Positions 18,255 to 26,889 of a stretch of 64,000 nucleotides of DNA are shown here, in pieces. Below the pieces are notes generated by a model, which did not search any database, was not told the DNA's origin, and saw nothing but the letters and a program-made list of their open reading frames with translations. A program made the translations under genes and the position numbers. This DNA is from Vreelandella zhanjiangensis DSM 21076 (lineage in GTDB: Bacteria > Pseudomonadota > Gammaproteobacteria > Pseudomonadales > Halomonadaceae), in the NCBI RefSeq assembly GCF_000377665.1, contig NZ_KB898653.1, positions 163,093 through 227,092 on the forward strand, read 5' to 3'. Position 1 is the first letter of the stretch. Every line of letters begins with the position of its first letter.

Positions 18255-19541
18255 ATGAACAAGACAATGGATTACACACACAACGACCTACTGGCCTCCA
18301 TGCGTGAAGCGACGGTTGAGATGTTACAGTCCCGGGCGCACGCCTTTTCTCTGCCCCAGCCGTTCTATAACGATGCCCGCTTGTTTGCGCTGGATATGCA
18401 GGAAATCTTTGAGAAGGAGTGGCTATTCGCGGGTATGGCCTGCGAGATTCCGGCCAAAGGCAATTTCATGACGCTGGAGATCGGCGACAACCCGATCGTG
18501 ATCGTGCGCGGTGGCGAAGGCCAGATTCATGCTTTTTATAATGTATGCCGTCACCGTGGCTCACGGCTTTGTACCAAGGAAAAAGGTAAAGTCGCCAAGC
18601 TGGTATGTCCTTACCACCAGTGGACTTACGAACTTGACGGCCGCCTGCTGTTCGCCGGAAGCGACATGGGCACTGACTTCGACCTTAATCAGTTCGGCCT
18701 GAAGCCGGTTAGCGTGCGCACCGCCGGTGGCTTTATGTTTATCAACCTGAGCGATAACCCGCCCGCCATCGACGATTTCCTGGTGACGCTTGAGCATTAC
18801 CTTGAGCCTTACCAGATGGATAACGTCAAGGTTGCCGTAGAGTCGAGCATTGTCGAGCAGTGCAACTGGAAGCTGGTTATTGAGAACAACCGTGAGTGCT
18901 ACCACTGCAATGGCTCGCACCCAGAGCTTTTGAACTCGCTGATTGAGTTTGATGATACCGAAGACCCGCGGGCGACGGATAAGTACAAAGATCTGGTGAC
19001 CCGCAAGCAGGCCGACTGGAACGGCGAGCAGGTGCCCTGGCAGCTCAAGCGCTTTGGCAAGCGCAACCGCCTGACCCGCACGCCGCTACTCGATGGCGTG
19101 GTCTCCATGACCATGGACGGCAAGCCGGCCTGCAACAAGCTGATGGGTCGCCTGACCAGCCCGGACATGGGTTCGCTGCGCATTCTGCACTTGCCCAACT
19201 CCTGGAACCACTTCATGGGCGATCACGCGGTTGTGTTCCGCGTACTGCCGCTTGGCCCGCAGCAGACCGTGGTGACTACCAAATGGCTGGTGCATAAGGA
19301 TGCGGTGGAAGGCGTGGATTACGACCCGGAAAACATGCGTCGCGTGTGGGATGCCACCAATGATCAGGATCGCCAGCTAGCCGAAGAGAATCAGCGCGGC
19401 ATCAACTCAAAGGCTTACCAGCCCGGCCCCTATTCACAAACCTACGAGTTTGGGGTCATCGACTTTATTGACTGGTACTCCGAGCGCATGCTCAGCAATC
19501 TGGGAAGCGATAGCATCGAGCTGCAGCTGGCCCAGGGCTAA
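18255..19541 (+). CDS. gbcA: Glycine betaine monooxygenase oxygenase subunit (Rieske type)
   Basis: Oxygenase that demethylates glycine betaine to dimethylglycine and formaldehyde. It has 428 residues from the ATG at 18255, chosen because an AAAGGA site lies 9 bases upstream; an in-frame start at 18234 lacks one. The Rieske [2Fe-2S] ligands are Cys98, His100, Cys118 and His121 (CRHRGSRLC and CPYHQW). The mononuclear iron histidines are His217 and His222 in NNRECYHCNGSH. GbcB, encoded divergently, supplies electrons. A hairpin terminator follows. Confidence 0.97.
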   Translation: MNKTMDYTHNDLLASMREATVEMLQSRAHAFSLPQPFYNDARLFALDMQEIFEKEWLFAGMACEIPAKGNFMTLEIGDNPIVIVRGGEGQIHAFYNVCRHRGSRLCTKEKGKVAKLVCPYHQWTYELDGRLLFAGSDMGTDFDLNQFGLKPVSVRTAGGFMFINLSDNPPAIDDFLVTLEHYLEPYQMDNVKVAVESSIVEQCNWKLVIENNRECYHCNGSHPELLNSLIEFDDTEDPRATDKYKDLVTRKQADWNGEQVPWQLKRFGKRNRLTRTPLLDGVVSMTMDGKPACNKLMGRLTSPDMGSLRILHLPNSWNHFMGDHAVVFRVLPLGPQQTVVTTKWLVHKDAVEGVDYDPENMRRVWDATNDQDRQLAEENQRGINSKAYQPGPYSQTYEFGVIDFIDWYSERMLSNLGSDSIELQLAQG

Positions 19542-19549
19542 AACGCATT

Positions 19550-19581
19550 AAGAGCTGGCCCGCCTTGGCGGGCCAGCTCTT
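19550..19581 (+). terminator. Hairpin terminator after gbcA
   Basis: Arms AAGAGCTGGCCCGCC and its complement form a nearly continuous GC-rich stem just after the gbcA stop. The T-tail is weak, so it may be partly rho-dependent or act as an mRNA stabiliser. Confidence 0.65.
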
Positions 19582-19639
19582 AGCTGCTACTTGGCAACCA
19601 CCCTCTAGTCGTCATCCTCTAGTCATTACTTAATGACCA

Positions 19640-19873
19640 TCACTCAACGGGCAGGAAATGCTCGATGGCATGGCGTACCGACGGCAGCATGATGGCTTGC
19701 TGTTCCATAAGCTCATGCACCAATGCCGGGAGTTCAGGAATCGCTTTTTGCTGATGCGCCTGTGCCGCGATACGTGCACACGTCTCGGGGTCGGCATCCG
19801 CTGGAATATCGATACCCAGCGCGGTTAATCGCGCTCGAAAATCATCACCATCAATCAGGTCGACAATCATCAT
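19640..19873 (-). CDS. Small protein of unknown function
   Basis: A 77-residue ORF on the minus strand between gbcA and the BCCT gene. Two consecutive ATG codons follow a GAGAGGA site at suitable spacing, which supports expression. The protein is acidic and mostly helical in appearance, without signal peptide, membrane segment or cysteine pair apart from a single Cys. I do not recognise the family. Its position convergent to gbcA and divergent from the betaine carrier suggests a link to betaine metabolism, but this is only guilt by association. Confidence 0.6.
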   Translation of the reverse strand: MMIVDLIDGDDFRARLTALGIDIPADADPETCARIAAQAHQQKAIPELPALVHELMEQQAIMLPSVRHAIEHFLPVE

Positions 19874-20066
19874 GACGGCATCCTCTCATATGTTGGCCGT
19901 TTAGCCTGTCAGTGTACCCATAACCTGCTGCCAATAGCGTGAGCGACGCGGCAATAGCTATGTCAGTGTCGGTTTTAAACAACTGCACGTGGGCGTATCG
20001 CCTAAGAATTCAAATGGCCGTATTCGGCGTATTGCTCGTCTCGAAAAATAACAACGAGGATAACCT

Positions 20067-21644
20067 ATGGACCATGATGATCCCGTCCTGACTCCCGGTC
20101 AGGATAACAAGCAGGTCATGGGGCTGGATTTTCATAACCCCGTCTTTCCACTTTCCGCTCTCGCCATTCTGCTGTTCATTCTGTACGCGCTGGTCTATCC
20201 AGATGCCGCTAATACCCAGCTGGGGGTTGCCAAGAACTGGTCGATCGAGAACTTCGACTGGCTGTTCATGATTGCGGGCAATATTTTTGTGGTGTTCTGT
20301 CTTTTGTTGATCTGTTTGCCACTCGGACGGATACGTTTGGGCGGCGTTGACGCGAAGCCGGAATACTCGCGCACCTCCTGGTTCGCCATGCTGTTTGCGG
20401 CGGGCATGGGTATCGGCCTGATGTTCTGGAGCGTTGCGGAGCCGGTGGCCTATTACACCGACTGGTACGGCACGCCCCTGAATACTCCTGCAAATACACC
20501 AGAAGGCGCCAGCGCCGCGATGGGCGCTACCATGTTCCATTGGGGCCTGCACCCGTGGGCGATTTATGGCGTAGTGGCACTTTCGCTGGCCTTCTTTTCC
20601 TATAACAAAGGGCTGCCGCTGACGCTGCGTTCCGCCTTTTATCCGATTCTGGGCGAGCGTACCCGCGGATGGGCAGGCCATATCATCGATATTCTTGCCG
20701 TACTCGCGACTATTTTTGGCCTGGCGACCTCGTTGGGTTTTGGCGCGACCCAGGCGTCCAGCGGACTTGCCTACCTGTTCGATATTCCCAACACCATCGG
20801 TACGCAGCTGGCGATTATCTTAGTGGTCACGGTGATTGCGCTGATCTCGGTATGGCGGGGGCTTGACGGCGGCGTCAAACTGTTCTCAAACATCAATATG
20901 GTGATCGCCGCGATCCTGCTGCTGTTTGTGATTATCGCCGGGCCGACCCTCATGATTCTGACCGGTATTGGCACCACCGCGGTGGACTATGTAAGCCATA
21001 TCCTGCCACTTTCGAACTGGATTGGCCGCGACGATGACGTCTGGTATCACGGCTGGACCATCTTCTACTGGGCATGGTGGATCTCCTGGTCTCCTTTTGT
21101 GGGCATGTTTATCGCTCGCGTCTCGCGGGGGCGTACGGTACGCGAATTCCTGATTGCGGTGCTGCTGGTGCCGACGCTGGTCACGCTGGTATGGATGAGC
21201 GCGTTTGGCGGCACGGCGCTGTTCCAGGCTGAAAACGGCGTGGGTGAGCTTGCAAACGGCATTAGCGACGTTTCCCTTGCCATGTTCCATATGCTTGAAC
21301 AACTGCCGTTGACCGGTATTACTTCAACGCTTGCGATTGTTTTGGTGCTGGTGTTCTTTATTACCTCTTCGGACTCCGGTTCGCTGGTGATCGACAGCAT
21401 CACCGCCGGCGGCAAAACCGATGCGCCCAAGGGCCAGCGTGTGTTCTGGGCGGCACTTGAAGGTGTGATTGCTGGAGTGCTGCTGTATGGCGGGGGAAGC
21501 ACCGCGCTTAGCGCGCTTCAGGCGGGCGCAGTGGCCACCGGGCTACCCTTTACGCTGGTTCTCTTGTTAATGTGTTTCAGCCTTTACGTAGGGCTTCACA
21601 AAGAGTGGCGCCAGCTCAACGCGATACCCAAGGCTGTTAGATAA
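20067..21644 (+). CDS. BCCT-family choline/betaine/carnitine transporter
   Basis: Secondary transporter of 525 residues and 12 predicted membrane helices, importing quaternary ammonium compounds. The family signatures GMGIGLMFWSVAEP (about 113-126) and WTIFYWAWWISWSPFVGMF (from about 330) are present, the latter carrying the conserved tryptophans of the substrate site. The cytoplasmic C-terminus is short, unlike osmosensing BetT/BetP proteins with long tails, which fits a catabolic rather than stress-sensing role (inference). A GAGGA site precedes the ATG. Its place next to gbcAB makes betaine or choline the likely substrate. Confidence 0.93.
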   Translation: MDHDDPVLTPGQDNKQVMGLDFHNPVFPLSALAILLFILYALVYPDAANTQLGVAKNWSIENFDWLFMIAGNIFVVFCLLLICLPLGRIRLGGVDAKPEYSRTSWFAMLFAAGMGIGLMFWSVAEPVAYYTDWYGTPLNTPANTPEGASAAMGATMFHWGLHPWAIYGVVALSLAFFSYNKGLPLTLRSAFYPILGERTRGWAGHIIDILAVLATIFGLATSLGFGATQASSGLAYLFDIPNTIGTQLAIILVVTVIALISVWRGLDGGVKLFSNINMVIAAILLLFVIIAGPTLMILTGIGTTAVDYVSHILPLSNWIGRDDDVWYHGWTIFYWAWWISWSPFVGMFIARVSRGRTVREFLIAVLLVPTLVTLVWMSAFGGTALFQAENGVGELANGISDVSLAMFHMLEQLPLTGITSTLAIVLVLVFFITSSDSGSLVIDSITAGGKTDAPKGQRVFWAALEGVIAGVLLYGGGSTALSALQAGAVATGLPFTLVLLLMCFSLYVGLHKEWRQLNAIPKAVR

Positions 21645-21663
21645 ATAAAGTGCCTGCTGCATT

Positions 21664-21692
21664 CGGGGCGCCCATTTAAGGGCGCCCCGTTT
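21664..21692 (+). terminator. Terminator of the BCCT gene
   Basis: A perfect 10-bp GC-rich stem (21664-21673 with 21680-21689) with a 6-base loop, followed by TTT. It lies 19 bases after the stop. Confidence 0.8.
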
Positions 21693-21807
21693 GGTTAACC
21701 TGCCGGGCGTCGTAAATGCTGCATTGAGCGCCGCTGGTAACAATGAGCGTGCTGGCGAAGCGTTGCACCATGACTAACACAATATTAACAACTCCACGGC
21801 TATTCTT

Positions 21808-23547
21808 ATGATCTACACCATCGCAATACTGCTCAGCCTGGTTGGCTACTTTGTTATCGGGCATCTGGCCGGGCGCCGCGTCAAGGGCCTGGACGACTAT
21901 CTGGTGGCCGGCCGCAATGCGCCCACCTTCTTTATTCTGGGGACGCTGGTGGCGAGTTACCTGAGCACCAGCGCCTTTCTGGGTGAAACGGGCTTTGCCT
22001 ATCAGGGCTATCCGTTTGTCATGCTCATCTTTGCCGCAATCAGTACCTCGGGGTGCTTGTTAGGCGCACTGGTGTTTGGCCGTTATCTGCGCCGCAGCGG
22101 AGCGCGCACCGTGCCGGAATTCTTTGGCAAGCGCTTCGCCTCGCGCCGCGTTCAGGTGATCGCCGGGTTGACCACCATCATCGGCTTGGGCGCGTATCTT
22201 CTGGGTGTAATGCAGGGCGCGGGCATCATGTTCTCCGAACTGACCGGTATGCCGTACTGGGTGGGTCTGGTACTGGTGTGGGCGACCTACACCGGCTTTA
22301 TTCTCTATTCGGGCTCGCCCGGAGTCATGCTCACCGACACGATCATGTTCGTGATCTTCTCGCTGGCAGCGCTGGGTGGCTCAATCTATGTGATCCAGGA
22401 TCTGGGCGGGTGGAGCGGGGTGGTCGAAGGGCTTCTGACCCAGACCGACAAGCCCGGCATCGCGCTGTGGCACGGTGTGCTGGAAGGCCCGAACGCGAGC
22501 TTCTCCTCGCCGGGTGAGGCGCTGACCTGGGGGCTGACGCTGGGGCTTGTATGGGCGGCGGTGCTGGCGGCCAGCCCCTGGCAGTCCAGCCGTTATCTGA
22601 TGGCGCGCAACGAGCACGTGGTGATGCGCTCGGCTATGTTGACGGCGGTGGCATTGGCCATTTTCTACGCGTTGATGATGATGACCGGCGCGGCGATCAA
22701 CCTGTATGACCCTCAGCTTGATCCTGAACGCTCCATGATCTGGGTGGCACTCAACATACTGCCGACCTGGCTTGGCGTGGTCATTTTGACCGGCGTGTTC
22801 GCCGCGGGGCTGTCGTCCTGCTCGACGTTCCTGTCGATTATCGGCTTTAGCCTTTCCAACGATATCTTGCCCGCTTCGCTGGATGAGAAATCGGCAATGC
22901 GCAAGAGCCGTATCGCAGTGCTGGCGGCGGGCTTGATTGCGCTGCTGCTGGCGCTATTCCAGCCGCCGGCGGTGATGTCGGTGGTGTGGTTTGCCGCTAC
23001 GCTGTTTGCTTCCTCCTGGGGGCCGGTGGCGCTGATGAGTATCTGGAGCAAGCGGATCACCGCTGCGGGTGCCAGTTGGGGCTTGGCGGTAGGATTCGTT
23101 GGCAATGTGGCTCTATCGATGATGATTCAGGCCGAATGGCTTAGCCTACCGGTGTATCTGCACCCGGTGCTGCTGAGCACGCTGATGGCGCTTGTGGCGA
23201 TTGTGCTGGCCTCTCGTGTAACCCGCGTTACCCAGGCCGAAAAAGCCTACCAGGCGTTTCTGCATGAGTTTGATGCCGAGGCCGTCAGCGGCTGGATGAC
23301 GGGTACCCGTTTGATTGCGCTCTGCACCATGTTGTCTGGTGTGGCCATCGGAATATTCCTGTGGCAGCAGTATGCGGTGACGCTGGCCGGGTTTGCCGCG
23401 CAGTTTAATGTGGATGCCAGTGCCGTGCAGGGCGGCTACGCCTTGGCGATTGGCTGTGGCAGCATGTTATTGATGGCTGGGGCGGTGGGCTTCTGGGTGG
23501 TTCGCCCTCGCCAGCAGAAGGCATTAGCCGCGCGCATGACCAGCTAG
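21808..23547 (+). CDS. Sodium:solute symporter (SSS family)
   Basis: Integral membrane protein of 579 residues with about 13 hydrophobic segments. The N-terminus has the SSS pattern GRRVKGLDDYLVAGRNAPTFF followed by YLSTSAFLGETGFAY, and the middle has GVFAAGLSSCSTFLSIIGFSLSNDI, which corresponds to the sodium-site helix of the family. Substrate cannot be deduced; neighbours suggest a methylated amine, amino acid or organic acid. No good ribosome site is visible before the ATG at 21808, so the start is less certain than the gene. Confidence 0.87.
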   Translation: MIYTIAILLSLVGYFVIGHLAGRRVKGLDDYLVAGRNAPTFFILGTLVASYLSTSAFLGETGFAYQGYPFVMLIFAAISTSGCLLGALVFGRYLRRSGARTVPEFFGKRFASRRVQVIAGLTTIIGLGAYLLGVMQGAGIMFSELTGMPYWVGLVLVWATYTGFILYSGSPGVMLTDTIMFVIFSLAALGGSIYVIQDLGGWSGVVEGLLTQTDKPGIALWHGVLEGPNASFSSPGEALTWGLTLGLVWAAVLAASPWQSSRYLMARNEHVVMRSAMLTAVALAIFYALMMMTGAAINLYDPQLDPERSMIWVALNILPTWLGVVILTGVFAAGLSSCSTFLSIIGFSLSNDILPASLDEKSAMRKSRIAVLAAGLIALLLALFQPPAVMSVVWFAATLFASSWGPVALMSIWSKRITAAGASWGLAVGFVGNVALSMMIQAEWLSLPVYLHPVLLSTLMALVAIVLASRVTRVTQAEKAYQAFLHEFDAEAVSGWMTGTRLIALCTMLSGVAIGIFLWQQYAVTLAGFAAQFNVDASAVQGGYALAIGCGSMLLMAGAVGFWVVRPRQQKALAARMTS

Positions 23548-23578
23548 TCGGGGAAGCCATTCATCGGCTGTCAGACTT

Positions 23579-23615
23579 AACCGCTCGCCCATTGGGCGGG
23601 CGGTTATCTTTTTTG
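23579..23615 (+). terminator. Terminator after the SSS symporter
   Basis: Twelve-base arms (23579-23590 and 23594-23605, with one G-U pair) are followed by ATCTTTTTTG. The DMT gene begins 20 bases later, so termination would largely uncouple the two genes. Confidence 0.8.
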
Positions 23616-23634
23616 CCAACCGGGAGACAATGTA

Positions 23635-24537
23635 ATGCAGCTAAGTCCTAACCAACGCGGTCCTTACCAACGCGGTCTGCTTATGGTGATACTGGGCGTG
23701 GTGTTTCTCAGCTTTGATGGCCTGCTGATCCGCCTGGCGGATACCGATGGATGGACCATCGTGTTCTGGCGCGGCTTTCTGATGTTCAGCGTGCTGGGGC
23801 TGTTGTGCCTGGTAGGCAATCGGCTGGTCAGGCTACGCGCCAATCCATTCTCCTCGCTGGTCTCGGCAATACTGCTGGGGCTCATTTCAGCGCTTTTCGT
23901 GCTCGCGGTGATGAACGCCAACGTGGCTAACGTGGTGGTGATTCTTAGCACCGCGCCTCTTTTCGCCGCGCTGTTTTCGCGGATTTTTCTCAAAGAGCGT
24001 GTTGCCTTACGCACGCTGGTGGCGATTGTCATCTGCATGCTGGGCATGAGCCTGGTCTTTATGGGCGAGGGCGCCACAGGGATGCTGGTGGGCAACTTGT
24101 ATGCTCTGGCCGCGGCGCTGGCAATCGGGGGCAATTTAACGGTGCTGCGCCGCTATCCCGATATTGACCGTATCGTGGTGATTGCCGGCGGGGGCTTGCT
24201 TTCGGCGGCCATCGCGCTGCCTTTGGCCGCGCCGTTTTCGTTGGATGCTCCGCGCTACGGCGTACTCGCCGTGATGGGGCTTATCCAGATGCCGCTGGCT
24301 ACCGTGCTGATCAACAGCGCCACGCGCTATCTACCGTCGACCGAAGTGGCACTTTTCTACCTGGTGGAAACGGCGTTGGGCACGCTGTGGGTGTGGTGGT
24401 GGCTGGGCGAGGAGCCTACGGCCTCGACGCTGGCGGGTGGGGCAGTGGTGATTACTGTGCTGGTGGCGCATGCGGGGATTGGCCTGCACCGGGAAAGGCA
24501 GCGTTTGCGGCTGTATCCGGGGTTTGTTGGGAAGTAG
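23635..24537 (+). CDS. DMT-superfamily transporter (EamA domains)
   Basis: A protein of 300 residues with ten hydrophobic helices arranged as two EamA repeats, each starting with a GVVFLSFDGLLIRLAD-like or LATVLINSATRYL-like segment and ending in a short-loop helix pair. Such proteins usually export amino acids or metabolites. A GGGAGA site precedes the ATG at 23635. The substrate is unknown. The gene is followed by a repeat-like element and the end of the etf operon. Confidence 0.88.
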   Translation: MQLSPNQRGPYQRGLLMVILGVVFLSFDGLLIRLADTDGWTIVFWRGFLMFSVLGLLCLVGNRLVRLRANPFSSLVSAILLGLISALFVLAVMNANVANVVVILSTAPLFAALFSRIFLKERVALRTLVAIVICMLGMSLVFMGEGATGMLVGNLYALAAALAIGGNLTVLRRYPDIDRIVVIAGGGLLSAAIALPLAAPFSLDAPRYGVLAVMGLIQMPLATVLINSATRYLPSTEVALFYLVETALGTLWVWWWLGEEPTASTLAGGAVVITVLVAHAGIGLHRERQRLRLYPGFVGK

Positions 24538-24612
24538 CATTAAAGCCAACAAGCAATGCCATAAAGCCTGTTCGAAATAGCGGTTGTGCGCTCAAAAGTA
24601 TACGCCGCTGGA

Positions 24613-24711
24613 GGGCGCGGGTAACCCGTAGCGGGGGTCTTTCGCCAGGGATGGCGAAAGTAGCCTACAGGGAGGTATTCATGGCGCCCCCGCGTAGGGT
24701 TGCCCGCGCCC
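24613..24711. repeat. REP-like structured intergenic element
   Basis: Outer arms at 24613-24627 and 24697-24711 pair over 15 bases with one G-U wobble. Inside them GCGGGGG-type arms (about 24632-24637 with 24687-24692) can pair, and an internal perfect 9-bp hairpin (24639-24647 with 24652-24660, loop GGGA) sits on one side. The element is noncoding and lies between convergent genes, the usual location of REP/BIME-type repeats. Confidence 0.55.
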
Positions 24712-24739
24712 GGCGCCGGCCCCGCGCTGCCTGGTGACG

Positions 24740-24772
24740 CACGTCGGCCCACCTAAAAGATGAGCCGACGTG
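24740..24772 (-). terminator. Hairpin downstream of etfB
   Basis: CACGTCGGC (24740-24748) and GCCGACGTG (24764-24772) form a perfect 9-bp stem 26 bases past the etfB stop. No T-run follows on the minus strand, so it is a tentative terminator. Confidence 0.5.
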
Positions 24773-24797
24773 GTTTCAAGGCAATCCGATGAGGGGG

Positions 24798-25622
24798 CTA
24801 ACGCAACACTCCTTCCTCCTTGAGCAGTTTGAAGATCGCCTCGGCGCCCTGTTCCGGTGTGACGTCAGTCAGCGTTTGCCCGCCGCCGCCATCGGCCTTG
24901 GCCGCCGCGGCTTTGAAGCGGTCGCGCGCCGAGGAGGCCTTGACGATCTTGAGCCGCTTGGGACGTTTGCGCGCTGGCTGAATGTGCCATGCTCCCAGCG
25001 CTTCGTCGATCGCGCTGGGTTCTAGGTGAATAGCTAGCTCGCCACGTTTGGCCGGGCCGAAGGCGCTCTGACGCGCGGGGGGCGCGCTGCTGTCCACGGT
25101 GGCAATGGCGGGTAGGCGAATGCGCAGACGCCGACGCTTGCCGCGGGGTAGGGCCTGAAGCACCACCGCCGTGCCCTGCTCGATTTTCTCGACTGCGGCC
25201 AGGCCGGTAATGATCGGCCAGCCCAGCGCCTCTGCCAGCAGGTAAGGCGTTATGCCCGAGGCCTCGCCGGTTTCAGCGCGGGTACCGGTCAGCACCAGTT
25301 GCGCAGCGCTTGCGCGCAGCGCTTTGGCCAGCGCAGGTATTACATCGGCCTGGGGTTTTTGTTCGATCAAATTGACAGAGTCGATACCCATGCCGAGATA
25401 GCCGCGGATGGCCTCTTCGTTTTCACTATCTTGCTGGCCTGCATGCAGCAGGCTGACCGAAGCGCTTTGCAGGGTCAGGGCCATTTCCACCGCCCGGGCG
25501 TCCTGGTCGGCGCGGCGCGTGCGTGCGGTCAGCGGATGGCGGCCGATGGAAACCAGTACGGCCACGTTCAGTCCGCCAGGCGTTGTTGCCTTGGCACTTG
25601 TGTTACTGACATCATGCGGCAT
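24798..25622 (-). CDS. etfB: Electron transfer flavoprotein beta subunit (dimethylglycine pathway)
   Basis: ETF beta of 274 residues. The body shows the ETF fold pattern: VAVLVSIGRHPLT, DQDARAVEMALTL, LVLTGTRAETGEASGITPYLLAEALGWPIITGLAAVEKI and RLPAIATVDSS. The start at 25622 (ATG) is preferred over the GTG at 25625 because of AGGAGA spacing. It overlaps etfA by 11 bases and ends the dgc operon. The protein likely accepts electrons from DgcAB, separately from the housekeeping ETF (inference from the operon). Confidence 0.9.
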   Translation of the reverse strand: MPHDVSNTSAKATTPGGLNVAVLVSIGRHPLTARTRRADQDARAVEMALTLQSASVSLLHAGQQDSENEEAIRGYLGMGIDSVNLIEQKPQADVIPALAKALRASAAQLVLTGTRAETGEASGITPYLLAEALGWPIITGLAAVEKIEQGTAVVLQALPRGKRRRLRIRLPAIATVDSSAPPARQSAFGPAKRGELAIHLEPSAIDEALGAWHIQPARKRPKRLKIVKASSARDRFKAAAAKADGGGGQTLTDVTPEQGAEAIFKLLKEEGVLR

Positions 25623-26889
25623 CACGGTTCTCCTGCTGTTCAGCGCGATACTGCTCGACGCGTTTCACTAGTGCGGCGAGCACGGCGCTGGCATCGCCGA
25701 TCACAGCCAGATCAGCGCGCTTGACCATGTCGCAGCCTTCATCAAGGTTGACTGCTACTACTTTATCGCAGCTCTGAATACCCTGCAGGTGCTGGATGGC
25801 GCCGGAAATTCCTACCGCCACGTAAACACGTGCAGATACCCAGGTGCCGGTGGCGCCTACCTGGCGATCTCGCGGCATAAAACCGTCGTCCACCGCCACG
25901 CGTGACGCGCCCTTGGTGGCGCCGAGTACTTCGGCAGCGTGGTGATAGCTGTCCCAATCCTTGACGCCGTTACCGGCGGACAGAATGAATTCAGCTTCAG
26001 CGAGCGACACGCTGGCCGGGTCAACCGCCACTTCGCCCATATCCTCGATACGTCCGAGTACATCGGGAAGGCCGTGCGAAAGATTGATCGGCTCAGCCGC
26101 GTGCCGGGTTTCGCTGATCGGGTCGGCGCACTCGGCCAGGGCCAGCACGATACGCGGCAGGCTGCGGGTAATATCGTTTCTACCCGCTGCGCCACGTGCA
26201 GTACACCGCCAGCCGGTGGCACTTTCAGCATCTGCCTCGACCTGCCAGACCTGAGCGGCCGGGCGCTCGCCAAGCCGTGCAGCGAGGCGTCGGCCTAGCT
26301 CGCCGCCGACGCTTGAGTCGGGCAGCAGCCAGTAGCGGGGCGCCATTTCACGATCCACGCCCTGCAGGGTGGCGACGCTAAGCTCCGGCAGATAGCCCGA
26401 GAAGCGCTCGCCTTCCAGATGGATTAGCCGGTCAATACCTGCCTCGCCAAAGGCGGTTTCTTTATGTTCGCCAAAGACAATCGCCACCACGGCGCCGGGC
26501 TGGGCCGGGTCAGCGTCGGCCAGCTGGCGAGCAAGTCCAAGTAAATCGCGGTCATGGGAGGAGAGACGCCCGCCGGCCATATCGGGCACCACCGCGACCA
26601 TAAACGCTGGCGCATCGATCGCCACGTGGCGTCGTGCATCCTTGGCTTCAACGCTGCGGCCCGGAGCCTGGGCTGCCTGCTGGGCACCGCTACGATCAAT
26701 ACGCCGAATGCCGTTGGGGCCTATAAAACCGACCGCGTGGGGGTTGCGTCGCATCACTCCGTTGGGGCCCATCCATTCACTGGCCACTGCGCCGCCACCC
26801 AGCTCGGCCAGCACCTCAAGGTGCTGCGGGTGCAGACGGTTACGGGCGATCCACGCTTTGCGAGGGTCGCGACGAACAAGCTCGCTCAT
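25612..26889 (-). CDS. etfA: Electron transfer flavoprotein alpha subunit (dimethylglycine pathway)
   Basis: ETF alpha of 425 residues, about 100 longer than housekeeping versions owing to an N-terminal extension (MSELVRRDPRKAWIARNRLH and on to about residue 95). The C-terminal FAD-binding signature is clear: RQVGATGTWVSARVYVAVGISGAIQHLQG followed by VVAVNLDEGCDMVKRADLAVIGD. The ATG overlaps the dgcB stop. In Pseudomonas the gene after dgcB also encodes an ETF alpha subunit; it should link dimethylglycine oxidation to the quinone pool. Confidence 0.93.
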   Translation of the reverse strand: MSELVRRDPRKAWIARNRLHPQHLEVLAELGGGAVASEWMGPNGVMRRNPHAVGFIGPNGIRRIDRSGAQQAAQAPGRSVEAKDARRHVAIDAPAFMVAVVPDMAGGRLSSHDRDLLGLARQLADADPAQPGAVVAIVFGEHKETAFGEAGIDRLIHLEGERFSGYLPELSVATLQGVDREMAPRYWLLPDSSVGGELGRRLAARLGERPAAQVWQVEADAESATGWRCTARGAAGRNDITRSLPRIVLALAECADPISETRHAAEPINLSHGLPDVLGRIEDMGEVAVDPASVSLAEAEFILSAGNGVKDWDSYHHAAEVLGATKGASRVAVDDGFMPRDRQVGATGTWVSARVYVAVGISGAIQHLQGIQSCDKVVAVNLDEGCDMVKRADLAVIGDASAVLAALVKRVEQYRAEQQENRDAA

